Source: Angiostrongylus vasorum
Lineage: Eukaryota > Nematoda > Chromadorea > Rhabditida > Metastrongylidae
DNA length: 64,000 nucleotides
Assembly: GCA_018806985.1 (NCBI GenBank)
Contig: JADANN010000274.1
Location: 372,001-436,000 of the forward strand
Direction: 5' to 3'
The notes beneath the pieces were generated by a model. That model was not told the DNA's origin and ran no database searches. It was given only the letters and a program-made list of their open reading frames with translations. Below, piece after piece: positions 23,891 to 34,700 of this stretch. The translations under genes and the position numbers were made by a program. How positions within the stretch are numbered: the first letter of the stretch is position 1; every line of letters begins with the position of its first letter.

Positions 23891-25265
23891 CCACAAAACT
23901 AAGATCTCAACGACCTTTAGCAAGTAGAATTCGTTGAAAACGTGGAAAGAAGCTCAGTCCTGGCAAAGGGACTACAGCAGGGAAGTACTGTTCGAAGCCC
24001 TGTTCTCTAAACCAAACTCATCAGACCTCTTGATAACAAGGTTTCACTACCTTCAAGAGCACTCGACAACCACTATATGAGAAACAGTTAAGCAGTTTTT
24101 GAAAATAACTAGTCGAGTGATTAGTTATAAGCTTGGCTTGGGAAAACTGGCCATCCTGATGGACCACGATGGGAGGTCTGCGTCGGAGTACTGAGTTACT
24201 TGGAAAAGGCTTGACGCTGCATCTGAATGGAAGTGTCCGTATGCAGCTGACGTACCTGCGGTATCTGGTAATTATGACTTGCAGAATACGTAGTTATTAC
24301 CTTTTGAGATTGTTTGTGGCATAGACGGGACTGGTGCGCCGTGATAGAGCGCTTACGGGTCTTCTTTATCACATGTAGTCTCCCAGTCTTTGTGAATTGC
24401 ATGGATGGACAACTTCTCACACTATTCTGGCGGCAATTTTTCCGATTCAGTAGAAGTGGCAGCTTGTTCTGCTTGGAGAGAGGTTGTCGAAACGCCGATT
24501 TGAGTCTATTGAATGGCATATGTAGCATCCGATACCGAAGGTTATTCCAGTGATGCAAAAAGGGAGAAAAGCGGAGATTCGACACACTTCCTCAACTTCT
24601 TCACAGTGAGTTTCTGTAAACTCACTTTCAACGCACGATTCTTCTCCTATACGCACCTATGGACACACCGCTTAGTCTCATTAGTCGTGCTAGATTTTCT
24701 CACAGTTCGTCAATGTTGTGAATGTTGGTGTTTATCCATTGCTTGCAGGAGGCCTTTTCCTTGATTTTGGAAATATTCTTTCTAGGGCTATCTTTGGCTA
24801 CTGCCACGACAAGGATATAGATTAGCATCTCTGAGACAAACTTGACGCTATTAACTGAGTTTTTTCCACAGATAAATACTCACAATGTTTTACTTGGGGA
24901 TAGCCGTAGTTTCTCAGAAAGCTAGACGTCTTATTAGTGCACTGGCATTTTATATTGGTGTGATCACTTAGTGCTCTTAGTGCAATTAAAGTACATTTCA
25001 AATACATCTCTTCCATGAATCTTTTCCCTGAATAATATGGCTTGTCATACCCACATTCCAATAAGAACGTTTACACCTGTGCTGTGGTTGATCTTGTGAT
25101 TCCTTGCATTTTTGTTGGACTCTCACCTCGAGTTCCCAAGATTGGCTTTCTATTAAACTCAGCATTGGATTATAAATTCGTCGTTTTCTCCCTCAGTAAT
25201 CGTAAGGTTGTTAAACAGCATACGTTTACTTCCATACATTAACAGACATACAACACAATCGTAGC
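23891..25265. other. Intergenic stretch, nothing recognised
   Basis: Overlapping frames on both strands at 24.2-24.76 kb are mutually shadowing and show no family motif. Confidence 0.3.
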
Positions 25266-25784
25266 TGACGTTATATCGGCGGATAGAGGGTTAATCGCGG
25301 ACCAAAAGCGACCTTTGCTTCCCTGAGAGGAAGGTGGATCCAGGGGATGGACTCCCTGTTTCTCCTGCGCCGATTTGGCACATACTTTCTGGATTTATGG
25401 GGCGTATTCATGCACGCGTGTGTGGGTGCGTTCTGGTTTGTGCAGATTGTATTCTACGAGTCAATTCGGCCAAAAGCCTGCAATCAAGTGACAGGGAAGT
25501 AAATGGGAGGTGGTTAGGAGTCGCCTCCAACAAATAAGCTCCATGTCCACTTTGGCAGAGCCTGGCAAGCTACCCGTGAGTATACCCAGCCCCACGTTCA
25601 GAGCCCAGCAAGCTATACGTGGGTATCAAAAATGCTAAACACAGTAGAAAAAAAAACGGGCCTCATTCCCCTGACCCTAAAAGAGCCCCCAATTTTGCAG
25701 CGTTGAGTAGGATGAGTACGGAGTACGGAGAGGCTGCTAAAATCTCAGGGGCAGTGGAAGCTGTCTGGATTTCAAAGAACTACG

Positions 25785-26411
25785 GTGACGATCTGTACCT
25801 ACAATGCACGTACACTTGCATCCGAGTCCTCGATAAAAGACTTGTTCATGCAAGTAAGAAGGATAAAGTACGAGGTCATCGGCCTAGCCGAGACGAGAAG
25901 ACGCCACCCTTTCAACGCCGTCTTTGACACCGGAGAAGAACTGTTCCTCGGAACATGCGACAGTAGAGTTGGCAGCGTCGGCGTTCTCGTCAACACGAGT
26001 TTGTCCATGAACATCGATTCATTCGAACAGCTTACAACCCAAATCGGACGTTTACGGTTAAGAAGATGTGGATCAATTACGGCTTTGACAATCTTCGTCG
26101 TTTACGCGCCGACATCAAACTATGACGAAGAAGAAGTCGAAGCATTCTATATGGACTTGGAGAAGTTCTACAGAGAAGCCTACACATTCTTCAAGGTCAT
26201 CATTGGAGATTTCAACGCCAAGACTGGACCAAGAAGAACGTCTGAAGAACGTCACATTGGGACCCACGGATTAGCATGGAACGAACAGGGTGAGCGGCTG
26301 TCTGAGTTTATCATGACGACCAAGACCATTCATGGTAACTCGCAATTCCAGAAACCGCACCGTGAACGTGGACGTGAGAGTCTCCCGACGGAGAGTACCA
26401 TTACGAAATAG
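25785..26411 (+). pseudogene. LINE endonuclease domain (EEP family), open 208-codon remnant
   Basis: The frame opens MTICTYNARTLASESS and shows endonuclease/exonuclease/phosphatase signatures in order: CTYNARTL (binding Asn), GLAETRR (catalytic Glu), VYAPTS and [10 protein letters not shown] (catalytic Asp and Asn). In an intact LINE this domain nicks the target for target-primed reverse transcription. The frame is lost downstream at LPTESTITK, where the family continues into the reverse transcriptase. Confidence 0.85.
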
Positions 26412-27269
26412 ACCACATCATAGTAAATAGAAGGTTTTGCTTAACCGATGTCGCTGTTGTCCCAAAATTCTACGCAGGACCAGACCACCGTCTCCTTCGT
26501 GCAAGATTCTATTTCTCACGAAAAGGAGAAAAAGCCGCTAAATTCAAAACCGAAGTCCCAGAACCACCGTAAACTGGGACTTATTCGATTCATTAGTCGG
26601 CTGTTGGGAAGATGCCGTTGTCGACAACATCGACGAAGAATACGATCGGTTCATTCAACATCTTCACGTTAGCGCTATGAAATCTGAGAGTTCGAAAGTC
26701 ACCAAGAGACGTCTGTCTCCAAAAACACTCGAGCTGATACGCCACGGTGGAATCGCAAGAGCTGCAGGCAAATGCGTACGAACGTCCGAACTTGCAAAAC
26801 AGTGCAGACAGGCGATAAAAGAAGATCTTAAAGAGAGAAGAGCAGCAGTAATGGTCGAAGCTGCAGAGGCTGGTAAAAGCATTCGCAAAGCCCATCGAAG
26901 CTTCGCCAATTACAAGACGAAAATGATTGCACTCTTGCGCCCAGACGGAACAGTTACAGCGTCCAGAAAGGCAATGGAGAAAAATCATTCACGAATACTA
27001 CTCAGATCTCTTCAATAACTACGTCCTGCTGCCCTTATATGAAATAAACGAGGCTGGGTATGTTGTACCACCGGTTCTCCCTTCCGAAATCCGACATGCT
27101 ATTTCGCCGGTGAAAAATCGAACACCAGGTCCGGAGAGGATAAGATGAGCACACCTGAACAACCTTCTGCCAGTCCTCGTAAACAAACTGGCTCCGCTCT
27201 TCACACGTTACCTGTCTGAATGCGAGGTTCCTACTCAGTGGACGTAGTGGAAGGAAGACGAGCAAGACC

Positions 27270-28464
27270 GTGTTATTGTTCAAGAAGAGTGACCTACATG
27301 ATATCGGCAACTATCGTCCAATCTGCTTACTGTCTGTCGTCTACAAACTTTTCACTCGAGTCATCCTAAATAGGATTGACAGAACACTGGACGAAGGAGA
27401 GCCATGTGAGCAAGCAGGGTTCCGAAAAGGATTTAGTACGATGGACCACATCCACACGATAACAAGACTCATTGAAGTATCGCGAGAATACAAAAGACCG
27501 CTCTGTCTCACGCTAATCGATTTACAAAAGGCCTTTGATTCAGTCGAGATAGAAGCAGTCTTGGAAGCCCTGAATAGTCAAGGAGTCCCTACTCAGTAGA
27601 TAAAGATTCTTGGTGAGCTGTACAAACATTCCACAACCAAGCTATCACCATTCTACGACAATTTTATCATTGACGTCAAAAGAGGAGATAGGCAAGGCGA
27701 TACCATCTCGCCAAAATCATTTACCGTCACCCTCCAGCACGTCGTGCGAAAATTGGAATGGGATAATATGGGAGTGAAAATCGATGGTCGGCTGGTCGGC
27801 AGTTACACCATCTTCGCTTTGCTGATGACATCGCCCTTATAACATCAAACATTAGCCAAGCGGAACGTATGCTTACCGACTTTGATAAAGCCTGTGGAAA
27901 GATTGGTCTTCAACTAAATCTCACAAAAACGATGTTCATGAAGAACGGATTGGTTTCTCATGCCCTATTCATGCTCAACGGAACGGATATCTCCGAATGT
28001 TCCAGTTATATCTATCTATGTCGGGAAATCAATATGATGAACGACCTAGCTCCAGAGCTGAGCAGAAGGAAACGACCGGCTTGGGTGCTTTCAAGAGCAT
28101 CGGGGATGTAGTGAAGAGAACAAGGAACACCCGACTCCGTGCCCACCTTTTCGACTAAACGGTGCTTCCTGCCCTAACGTATGCGTCAGAAACTTGACCG
28201 CTGCGTAAGCAGGATGAAAGGTCACTTAGCGTTATCGAACGCGCAGTCGAAAGGGCGATGCTAGGAGTATCTCGTTCCACACAGGTAAGGGAAGGTATCC
28301 GAAGCTCCGATCTGCGTGTCAAAGATGCCGTTCTGTACGCCAAACAATGGAAGAAAAGGTGGGCCGAACACGTAATGCGTATGAATGACAACCGATGGAC
28401 AAGGGCCGTTAGTGACTGGACTCCTCGGGATGTCAAACGTACTGCAGGAAGACCACCGACCTGA
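27270..28464 (+). pseudogene. LINE reverse transcriptase remnant
   Basis: Reverse transcriptase pieces fall in several frames: 27270-27599 (YRPICLLSVVYKLFTRVILN, then CEQAGFRKGFSTMDHIHT, AFDSVE), a shifted segment with HLRFADDIAL near 27820 carrying the catalytic Asp pair, 27869-28111 (CGKIGLQLNLTKTMFM) and 28258-28464 ([21 protein letters not shown]). Frameshifts and an in-frame stop after GVPTQ show it is inactive. Confidence 0.85.
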
Positions 28465-28690
28465 TGGTCAGAGTTCTTCATAAAGAGCCTTGAAGAAAGA
28501 TATAATGCTCGACGAGTCCCTAGAGCCAGCAGAACCCAGTGGGCTACTCTTGCACGCAACAGGGAAAAATGGAAGATTTACTGGCGCGCGCTCAAGTCAT
28601 TCGACAATCAACGGGACTACAGGTGATACAGGTGATATATGAATAGATATGAAGGTGAAAGTAGATATAAATACAGATATAGATATAACA

Positions 28691-28955
28691 CGAGGTTGTT
28701 ATAAAACTGTTTTTTGGCCAACGTTTCGGCGCCTTCGACTTCTTCAGAACAAGATTTATGCGAGTCGACTGTTCACGGCCGTTCATTTTTGAGATGTGGG
28801 TCTTCGTCAACGCAACGAGTCGAATCTAATGGAGTTGGGCACCGCTCGAATGAAGTAGTCCCACTCGGCAGCATCCTTCAACACAGGACGGCCCTTGACT
28901 GATTGTTTACTGACGATAATTTGCCTTCGTCAAGACGCTCCATCCTGTACTTTTG
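28691..28955 (-). mobile_element. Penelope-type terminal repeat with hammerhead-like motif
   Basis: Starts ACACGAGGTTGTTA. The minus strand reads TTCTGAAGAAGTCG, GCGCCGAAACGTTGGCC at about 28712-28748. About 200 bp of companion sequence matches 44.15-44.35 kb (ACCGCTCGAATGAAGTAG, ACGGATAATTTGCC-like). Confidence 0.65.
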
Positions 28956-29481
28956 CTACTGATTTAGCAGGAAAACGGTGATACCAGGACAGTCAAAAAT
29001 ACAAGAAGGACACCAGAAATCATCTGAAATGAGAAAGGAATTCGAAATTGAACTCAGTAATATCACTTGAGATCGTTTGATATGATGACAGTGTAAGCCC
29101 AACACCATGCTTGTTTGTGAACAATGAACATCACAATCATCGAAATGAAACGGGAACGACGGACAACAATGGTGGCCATGGAGGTGTCTCTGTTCAAGGC
29201 GTGCGCAAGAAAGCCTATAAAAAACTGTTTTCAAACCTGATTCTAAACACCACTAACTGTTTAATTGTGAATAGGAATTTTGTCTTTATGGCAAGATAAT
29301 TTGACAGTACTATTCTAAATTATCTGGCAGAAGAAAGGGTCCTGAATTCTGTCTTTTTATTGTTCTGCTATTCTGTTGTTATTAAAATGAACTGGCTCTG
29401 AATCAAAGTAGCGCAACGCTCATAGCACATGTAAGAACTAGAGCTTTTCAGACAAGTTTCAGAAATCGCCCTACGAATCAC

Positions 29482-29576
29482 CTACACAGCCCCAAGCGCC
29501 ATCCTCTTAATAGCAGCGCTGCGATGCAGAACAATGTTGGCTGCGTTTGCCACGCTGCCAATATCATAAGCTTTAG
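29482..29576 (-). CDS. Possible 3'-terminal exon of an unrecognised gene (tentative)
   Basis: Minus strand, after GTGGAG at 29577: an open segment reading KAYDIGSVANAANIVL then HRSAAIKRMALGAV and a stop. Its composition is protein-like, but I found no convincing upstream exon and no family. Low confidence. Confidence 0.2.
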
Positions 29577-30219
29577 CTCCACAAGATAATTGCCATCAGA
29601 GTGGTACCTCTATTGAGACTCACACACGCCTTAACGCCCCCTCCTAACCCCACCAATTTCAAACAATTTCAAAGAATATTCGTAGCGGGCTCTTTTTTTC
29701 TGACTTAATAAGCATAGTAAGACAAAGTATTAAGGTGGAGGAATTTTTCTTTACACCGTTTTCCGTTATTTAGCACTTGCTCTTTTCAACACTAAGTGTT
29801 ATACAACGCTCAGCAATAATTTCTATGTCTTATGAATATAATGTTGTTACAAAAGTGAAAAAGCTGATATAAGCACTGTTTCCAGGTTTTCTTATCGACA
29901 GATCTGTTCTCAGTCAGTGCTCAAAAGCGGGATAAAGTCGAACGTGATAAACTTTCCATATGTCGTATAAAACAGCTTCCGAAATGGTATTGTGGATCTG
30001 GGTTTATCCCAAAACTTAGGAGAAGTTGAAGATTTATCCTAGGTTTGTCGATTACGTTCTATCAATGTGCTTAGAATCGAGGATTACACCTTGATAAGAA
30101 AATACAAGATTTCGAAAGGCCATAACGCACTGCAACCTTCTTTCCAAAAGCATTACCAGTGCTAAATAAACTCGATTTCGCTATACGTACTTATTCTGAA
30201 TAAAGATTACCAGAACATA

Positions 30220-30441
30220 ATGGACATTCTAAAAACAGCTCAGGTGGCCATATGTATACTATACTATGTATACTGTATACATACCACCTTGATTGCAGTA
30301 CCACTGTCCTTCCGAGTGGATGTGTGCGACCGAATTTGCAGTAGACGACATGGATGGAAACGATGTGAAAAACAAAAACGCAACGAATGGGAGGTGTGTA
30401 GAGAAGCTCATTTAAAACTGAGTATTACAAAAGGACGCTGA
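30220..30441 (+). CDS. Candidate small cysteine-containing secreted protein (tentative)
   Basis: A 73-codon frame starts MDILKTAQVAICILYYVYC, a hydrophobic leader, followed by a basic region with four cysteines (VCDRICSRRHGWKRC, then C after twelve residues). GATTACCAG six bases before the ATG could be a trans-splice acceptor, and GAG-GTGTGTAG near 30392 could be a donor, so the true product may differ. No family is recognised. Confidence 0.25.
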   Translation: MDILKTAQVAICILYYVYCIHTTLIAVPLSFRVDVCDRICSRRHGWKRCEKQKRNEWEVCREAHLKLSITKGR

Positions 30442-31049
30442 CATCTAGTCTACCTGTAATTGAGCGAAATGAGTGCTTCAGCATCACCGTTCAATACAAT
30501 GCACAATGCAAGTGAAACAATGATTTTGAAGGTGACATGCACGGAATACTCGCTCTGGAGGACGTGGCGGAAAGGGAGGTCGGGGTCATTGAACCACTCA
30601 TTTATTAAACGCGTAGTAAAGGCTTGTGAAGAAGTTGCTCAGCAGACCTGTAATAGTTGAAAATGACCTATACTATTACGGAAACAGTCGGAGCAACTGC
30701 TCAGAAAGTCGGCCTGACCGCTATGCTCCATCGCGAGTTTTCATCTAAGACTTTATCCGAAAGAAAATGAAACAATAACAGATAAACAACGTCATCCATC
30801 ATACTGCACCCTTAGTGAGTATTTAAGACATGTTCTGAAAAGCTAAAAAGATAACACTCAATATAGATACCCTACCTAATTGTTATATCAAACACTATAA
30901 CAACGTAACACTAACAACAGAACAAATTTAGAACATTTAGGTGTTCTAAACTTTCAATAAACATTGGCAACGTAAGCAAAAATCCAACTAGGATCCTAAC
31001 GAAAACCATGTTTGAAGCTCAAAATTAATATTATAAAACACCCTGTGTC

Positions 31050-31160
31050 TCCACGAACCATGGACGACGATTGCGAGGGAAAGAACCGAATAGCAAATGT
31101 GCTGGGGTCCGCACAATTCGTGAAGACGGACCATCCAAGCATCCAAGTAAGTGTCTGTGT
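31050..31160 (+). mobile_element. 3' fragment of dispersed repeat family D
   Basis: GCTGGGGTCCGCACAATTCG and GACGGACCATCCAAGCATCC match the 3' end of the family D copies at 40.1 and 59.6 kb. Confidence 0.65.
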
Positions 31161-31791
31161 CTCCAAATGCACTTTTCTACCTTAGAAATGGACATATGAA
31201 AAATCCTTAAACAAAAATAATCCTTCGCGCATACAATGAATCTCATTCTTGATGTGGAGGCAAACGAGTTGATAAAACTACTTCTAAGATGAAATGGTTA
31301 CCTGGAGCCTGATAGATCGTAATAGGGCGCTAAACAATATAAGGATGAGCTTAATTCTTCAACGACCACTTAAAAATATTCCACCAATACTTCTTCACAT
31401 AGTTGTAAGTTGTAAATATGTAATGTTATGATGGATTGAGATACTACAACATTCTCAGCTCAGTTCAGCATTCAAATAGCCATTTTCAGGCTGTTTTCGA
31501 ATCCTCTAAAACAAAGAACTACCAAGTCAAAAGTTGTGATTTGTGAATAGAGTGGTACCGATTTTCCAAATTCAGCTCGAATGACGTTTCCAGTAGTGCA
31601 AAAAGTTTTTGAGGTGAACTGAGGAGCATTGTCTGAGATTTCAATCTCGGTTAAACTCTACTCATATCACATTTACAGTAATGAGAAGATGGTTTAAAGG
31701 CGGGTACATTCTGCATGTATCTCTCATGATATAAATAGAGTAAAATCACTCAAATCTACTCAATAATATCAATAAAACATCATGACTAAGC

Positions 31792-34700
31792 TCATGCAAG
31801 AGCGGCAACCGCTTTCTCAGCAGCATCGGAAAGATTGCTAGCAGTGATGATCGGCAGTCCAGAATTCTTCAGAATACGCCGTGCCTCGTCAACATTTGTT
31901 CCTACAAAATAAGTCATGAGTAATTCCCACGTCCGACTTTCTATTAACCTCGCCATTGATTGAATAACCCTCTCTGCTTCTGTTGAGCAAACATGAGGTG
32001 TTATTTTTATTCTTTATTCACGAACAAGCTGGCGTTTTGGCAGATTTCGCCTCCCTCAGAGCCTGGAAAGGTCAAGTTGACTGCAATCTGCACGGTCAAA
32101 TGCCTCCATTACCAAACAGAGAAAATGCTGAGCCAAAACTTCAATCACATTGAACACAGAGTCTTTGCACACTCACCGCTTTCTATGAGTCCTTCATTAA
32201 ATATTTCACGTGGACCAACGGCACAGAGTTCACATGGAATCGTAATGTACCCATCTCTTCAGAATAACAGGCTTATATACTGCCCAATATCATGCGTGAT
32301 AATGAGGCATTTCTTCCCTGCGGTTTATTTTCGGATTTCTAGAATTAATGCAGAACGCCTCGAGAGTTTAGCGCGTTTGTGTTCTCATTTCCTGCGCGAG
32401 GATCGTAACCCGTACTTCAAAATCTTCTCCGTTATGTCTCTGCGTCCTATGCGTGCCTAGTGGAGTAATTGGTTTACGTGTGCCGACTAGGTGGTCTTTT
32501 TATACGAACGCAGAGTGGTCTACCCGTTTCGCCAACGTATTCGTCCCCGCACGCTTTACAAGAGATCAGATAAACGCAGAGACATAACGGAGAAAATTAT
32601 TTTGAAGTACGGGTTACGATCCCAGCGCAGGAATCGAGAACACAAGCGTGCAAAATTCTCGAGGCATTCTGGATCAATTTCAAGAATCCGCAAATGAACC
32701 GCAGGGAGGAATGCTGCACTATCACGCGTGATATTGGGCAGTATGTTAGCCTGTTATTCTGATGAGATGGGTACATTATGATTTCCATGTGAACTCTGTG
32801 CGGTTGGTCTCCACGTGAAATACTTAGTGGAAGACTCATAGAAAGCGGTGAGTGTGCAAAGACTCTATGTTCAATGTGAATGAAATCTTAGCTCAACATT
32901 TTCTGTTTGGTTATGGAGGCGTTTGGCCGTGTAGATCGCAGTCAACTTGACCTTTCCAGGCTCTGAGGAAGGCGAAATTCGCCGAAACGTCAGCTTGTAC
33001 GTGAATAAAGAAATAAAATAACACCTCGTGTTTGCTAAACAGAAGCAGAAAGAATAAGTCATGAGTATCCCTTCACCGATAATCTAACACAAGGCTGATA
33101 AAAAAGACTTTTTTCGGCTAACTTTTCGACATCGTCTTTCTCAGAGCCGATGCTCCGAGCCGATGGTCCACAGTCGCTCGCACTCTTGATGTAGGCTCCT
33201 CGTCGTCGTATCGACTCGGATCACAGGCTCTGAGTAAGACAAAGAAGTCGAAACGTTAGACGAACAAACGTTTTTCATCAAACTTGTGTTATCTTGTCAA
33301 TGAAAGAATACATATTAGTCATGACGAGATTAAAGGAAAGCTGGTTTTTCAAAAGTTGATTCGCTATGTGCTAGCTGATAACGATACCGACTACTGAAAG
33401 ATAGATTGTCCATTGGGAAACAAATTATTATCAGACGGTAATCAGTATCATAAACAACCGTGCTGTATGAAAGAGTATCACAGGATGAGATTGGATAATT
33501 CGAGTGGTGTTCCACCGAAGAAGATTAGACTCAACGATACGACAACAAGGGCCCACATAGAGAGTACGAACCACTGGAGAACATCGACCCGGATCATCGG
33601 CTATGAGGAAAGCGAAAATGTCGAGACATTAGCCGGATAAACCTCTGTTGGTTAATCAACGAAAGAATACATATTGACTAGTCACGCCGACGTTTAAGGG
33701 GAGCTGGTTTTTCAATTAACTCATGAGACTACGCTAAGAATGTTTAACAAAATTCCTATAATATTTTTTTCGTCTAACTCAACATCAGAAAGTAAAAGTT
33801 CACGTTTGACCTACTTAATTCTTCTTTCACTACACAACTTTAAAGACATTCAAATCATAGACGTTGCTGATGAATTGTACGAATAACCCGTTACATTTTC
33901 ATGGACCTACTCGATTGTCTTTATGTGGGTATTATACTCGTCACAGTTTACAACAGCATTCTACTAGCAAAGGACTGGATATCTCGCACACTTACACAGT
34001 TCTAATTTGGGAACAAACGATAAAAAAAGGCAGCGGAACCACACGACTAGAAGCGTACAGGGGACCTACATACCATTACAAATTCTTGGTTGGAAGTAAT
34101 CGAAATCTTCCAAAAGTGTTACCGGCTCCTTTATGTTAAACCATACTCCATTAAACCTCCAAAACTTAGGAAAAGTAGGTGACTTTTCGAAGAAGGCTAG
34201 GCTGTGAATAGACCAACATTCAGAACTTCTGATGCAAAAACAATGAGTCGAATTCCCACATTGATTCACAAGGATGACTTTTCCCAGACGACGATTTGCG
34301 AACGCCCTATTAGGATTAATTCAAGACTCAAAGCAAAAAAAAAGAAGCACAAAACAAACTATACAAAACTTTTCCGTTGATAAAAGCGCATGTCTTGTTG
34401 TAACTGCCGTTTCCCATTAGTTTTAAATCTTTGTTCTTTTCTATATATCCTGCTTTAGCTTTTATTAATTTTCCCCTTGTGATAAAGATCATTCGCAGTA
34501 ATTGAATCTTATCTCTGAATTCTCAGTGAGATAATCTGATGTGGACCACAGCTCCGCTACTTGACTGACAAAACCACTAAGTTTTATAAGTATCTCAAGA
34601 TTAAATTAGATAGAAATATAGAAACATAACCACAATGATGATGCTAAGATATGAGCAAAAGTCACAACCTCATATCGGCTTCGAACCCGCGATTAATCTT

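Larger units (their letters stand above)
25270..28690 (+). mobile_element. RTE-type LINE (endonuclease plus reverse transcriptase), decayed copy
   Basis: Carries, in order, a 5' leader shared with the LINE at 57.6 kb, an apurinic-type endonuclease domain (25785-26411), a linker, reverse transcriptase blocks (NYRPICLLSVVYKLF, AFDSVEIEAVLEALN, KRGDRQGDTISP, FADD in a shifted frame near 27820, LQLNLTKT) and the C-terminal [19 protein letters not shown] region. The 3' end runs into a GATA-type microsatellite (28620-28690), usual for RTE-clade tails. Stops and frameshifts (for example after GVPTQ at 27600) break the single long ORF expected of the family. It lies in an intergenic region. Confidence 0.9.
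28956..31049. other. Intergenic stretch with two weak candidate coding segments
   Basis: Apart from the two candidate segments listed separately (29482-29576 minus and 30220-30441 plus), I see no gene, family motif or window repeat. A TATAC-rich palindromic tract lies at about 30249-30285. Confidence 0.35.

Noticed and set aside
24196..24764. Overlapping frames on both strands
   Set aside because: They shadow each other, have no motif and no splice logic.
28620..28690. GATA/GATATA-rich tract as a regulatory cluster
   Set aside because: It directly follows the LINE 3' end and fits a retroelement microsatellite tail.
30249..30285. TATAC-rich palindromic tract as a promoter
   Set aside because: It lies inside a hydrophobic leader of a weak ORF and has no supporting start site evidence.
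32491..32697. Plus-strand frame as an independent gene
   Set aside because: It is GIY-YIG code of the right Penelope arm read partly out of frame.
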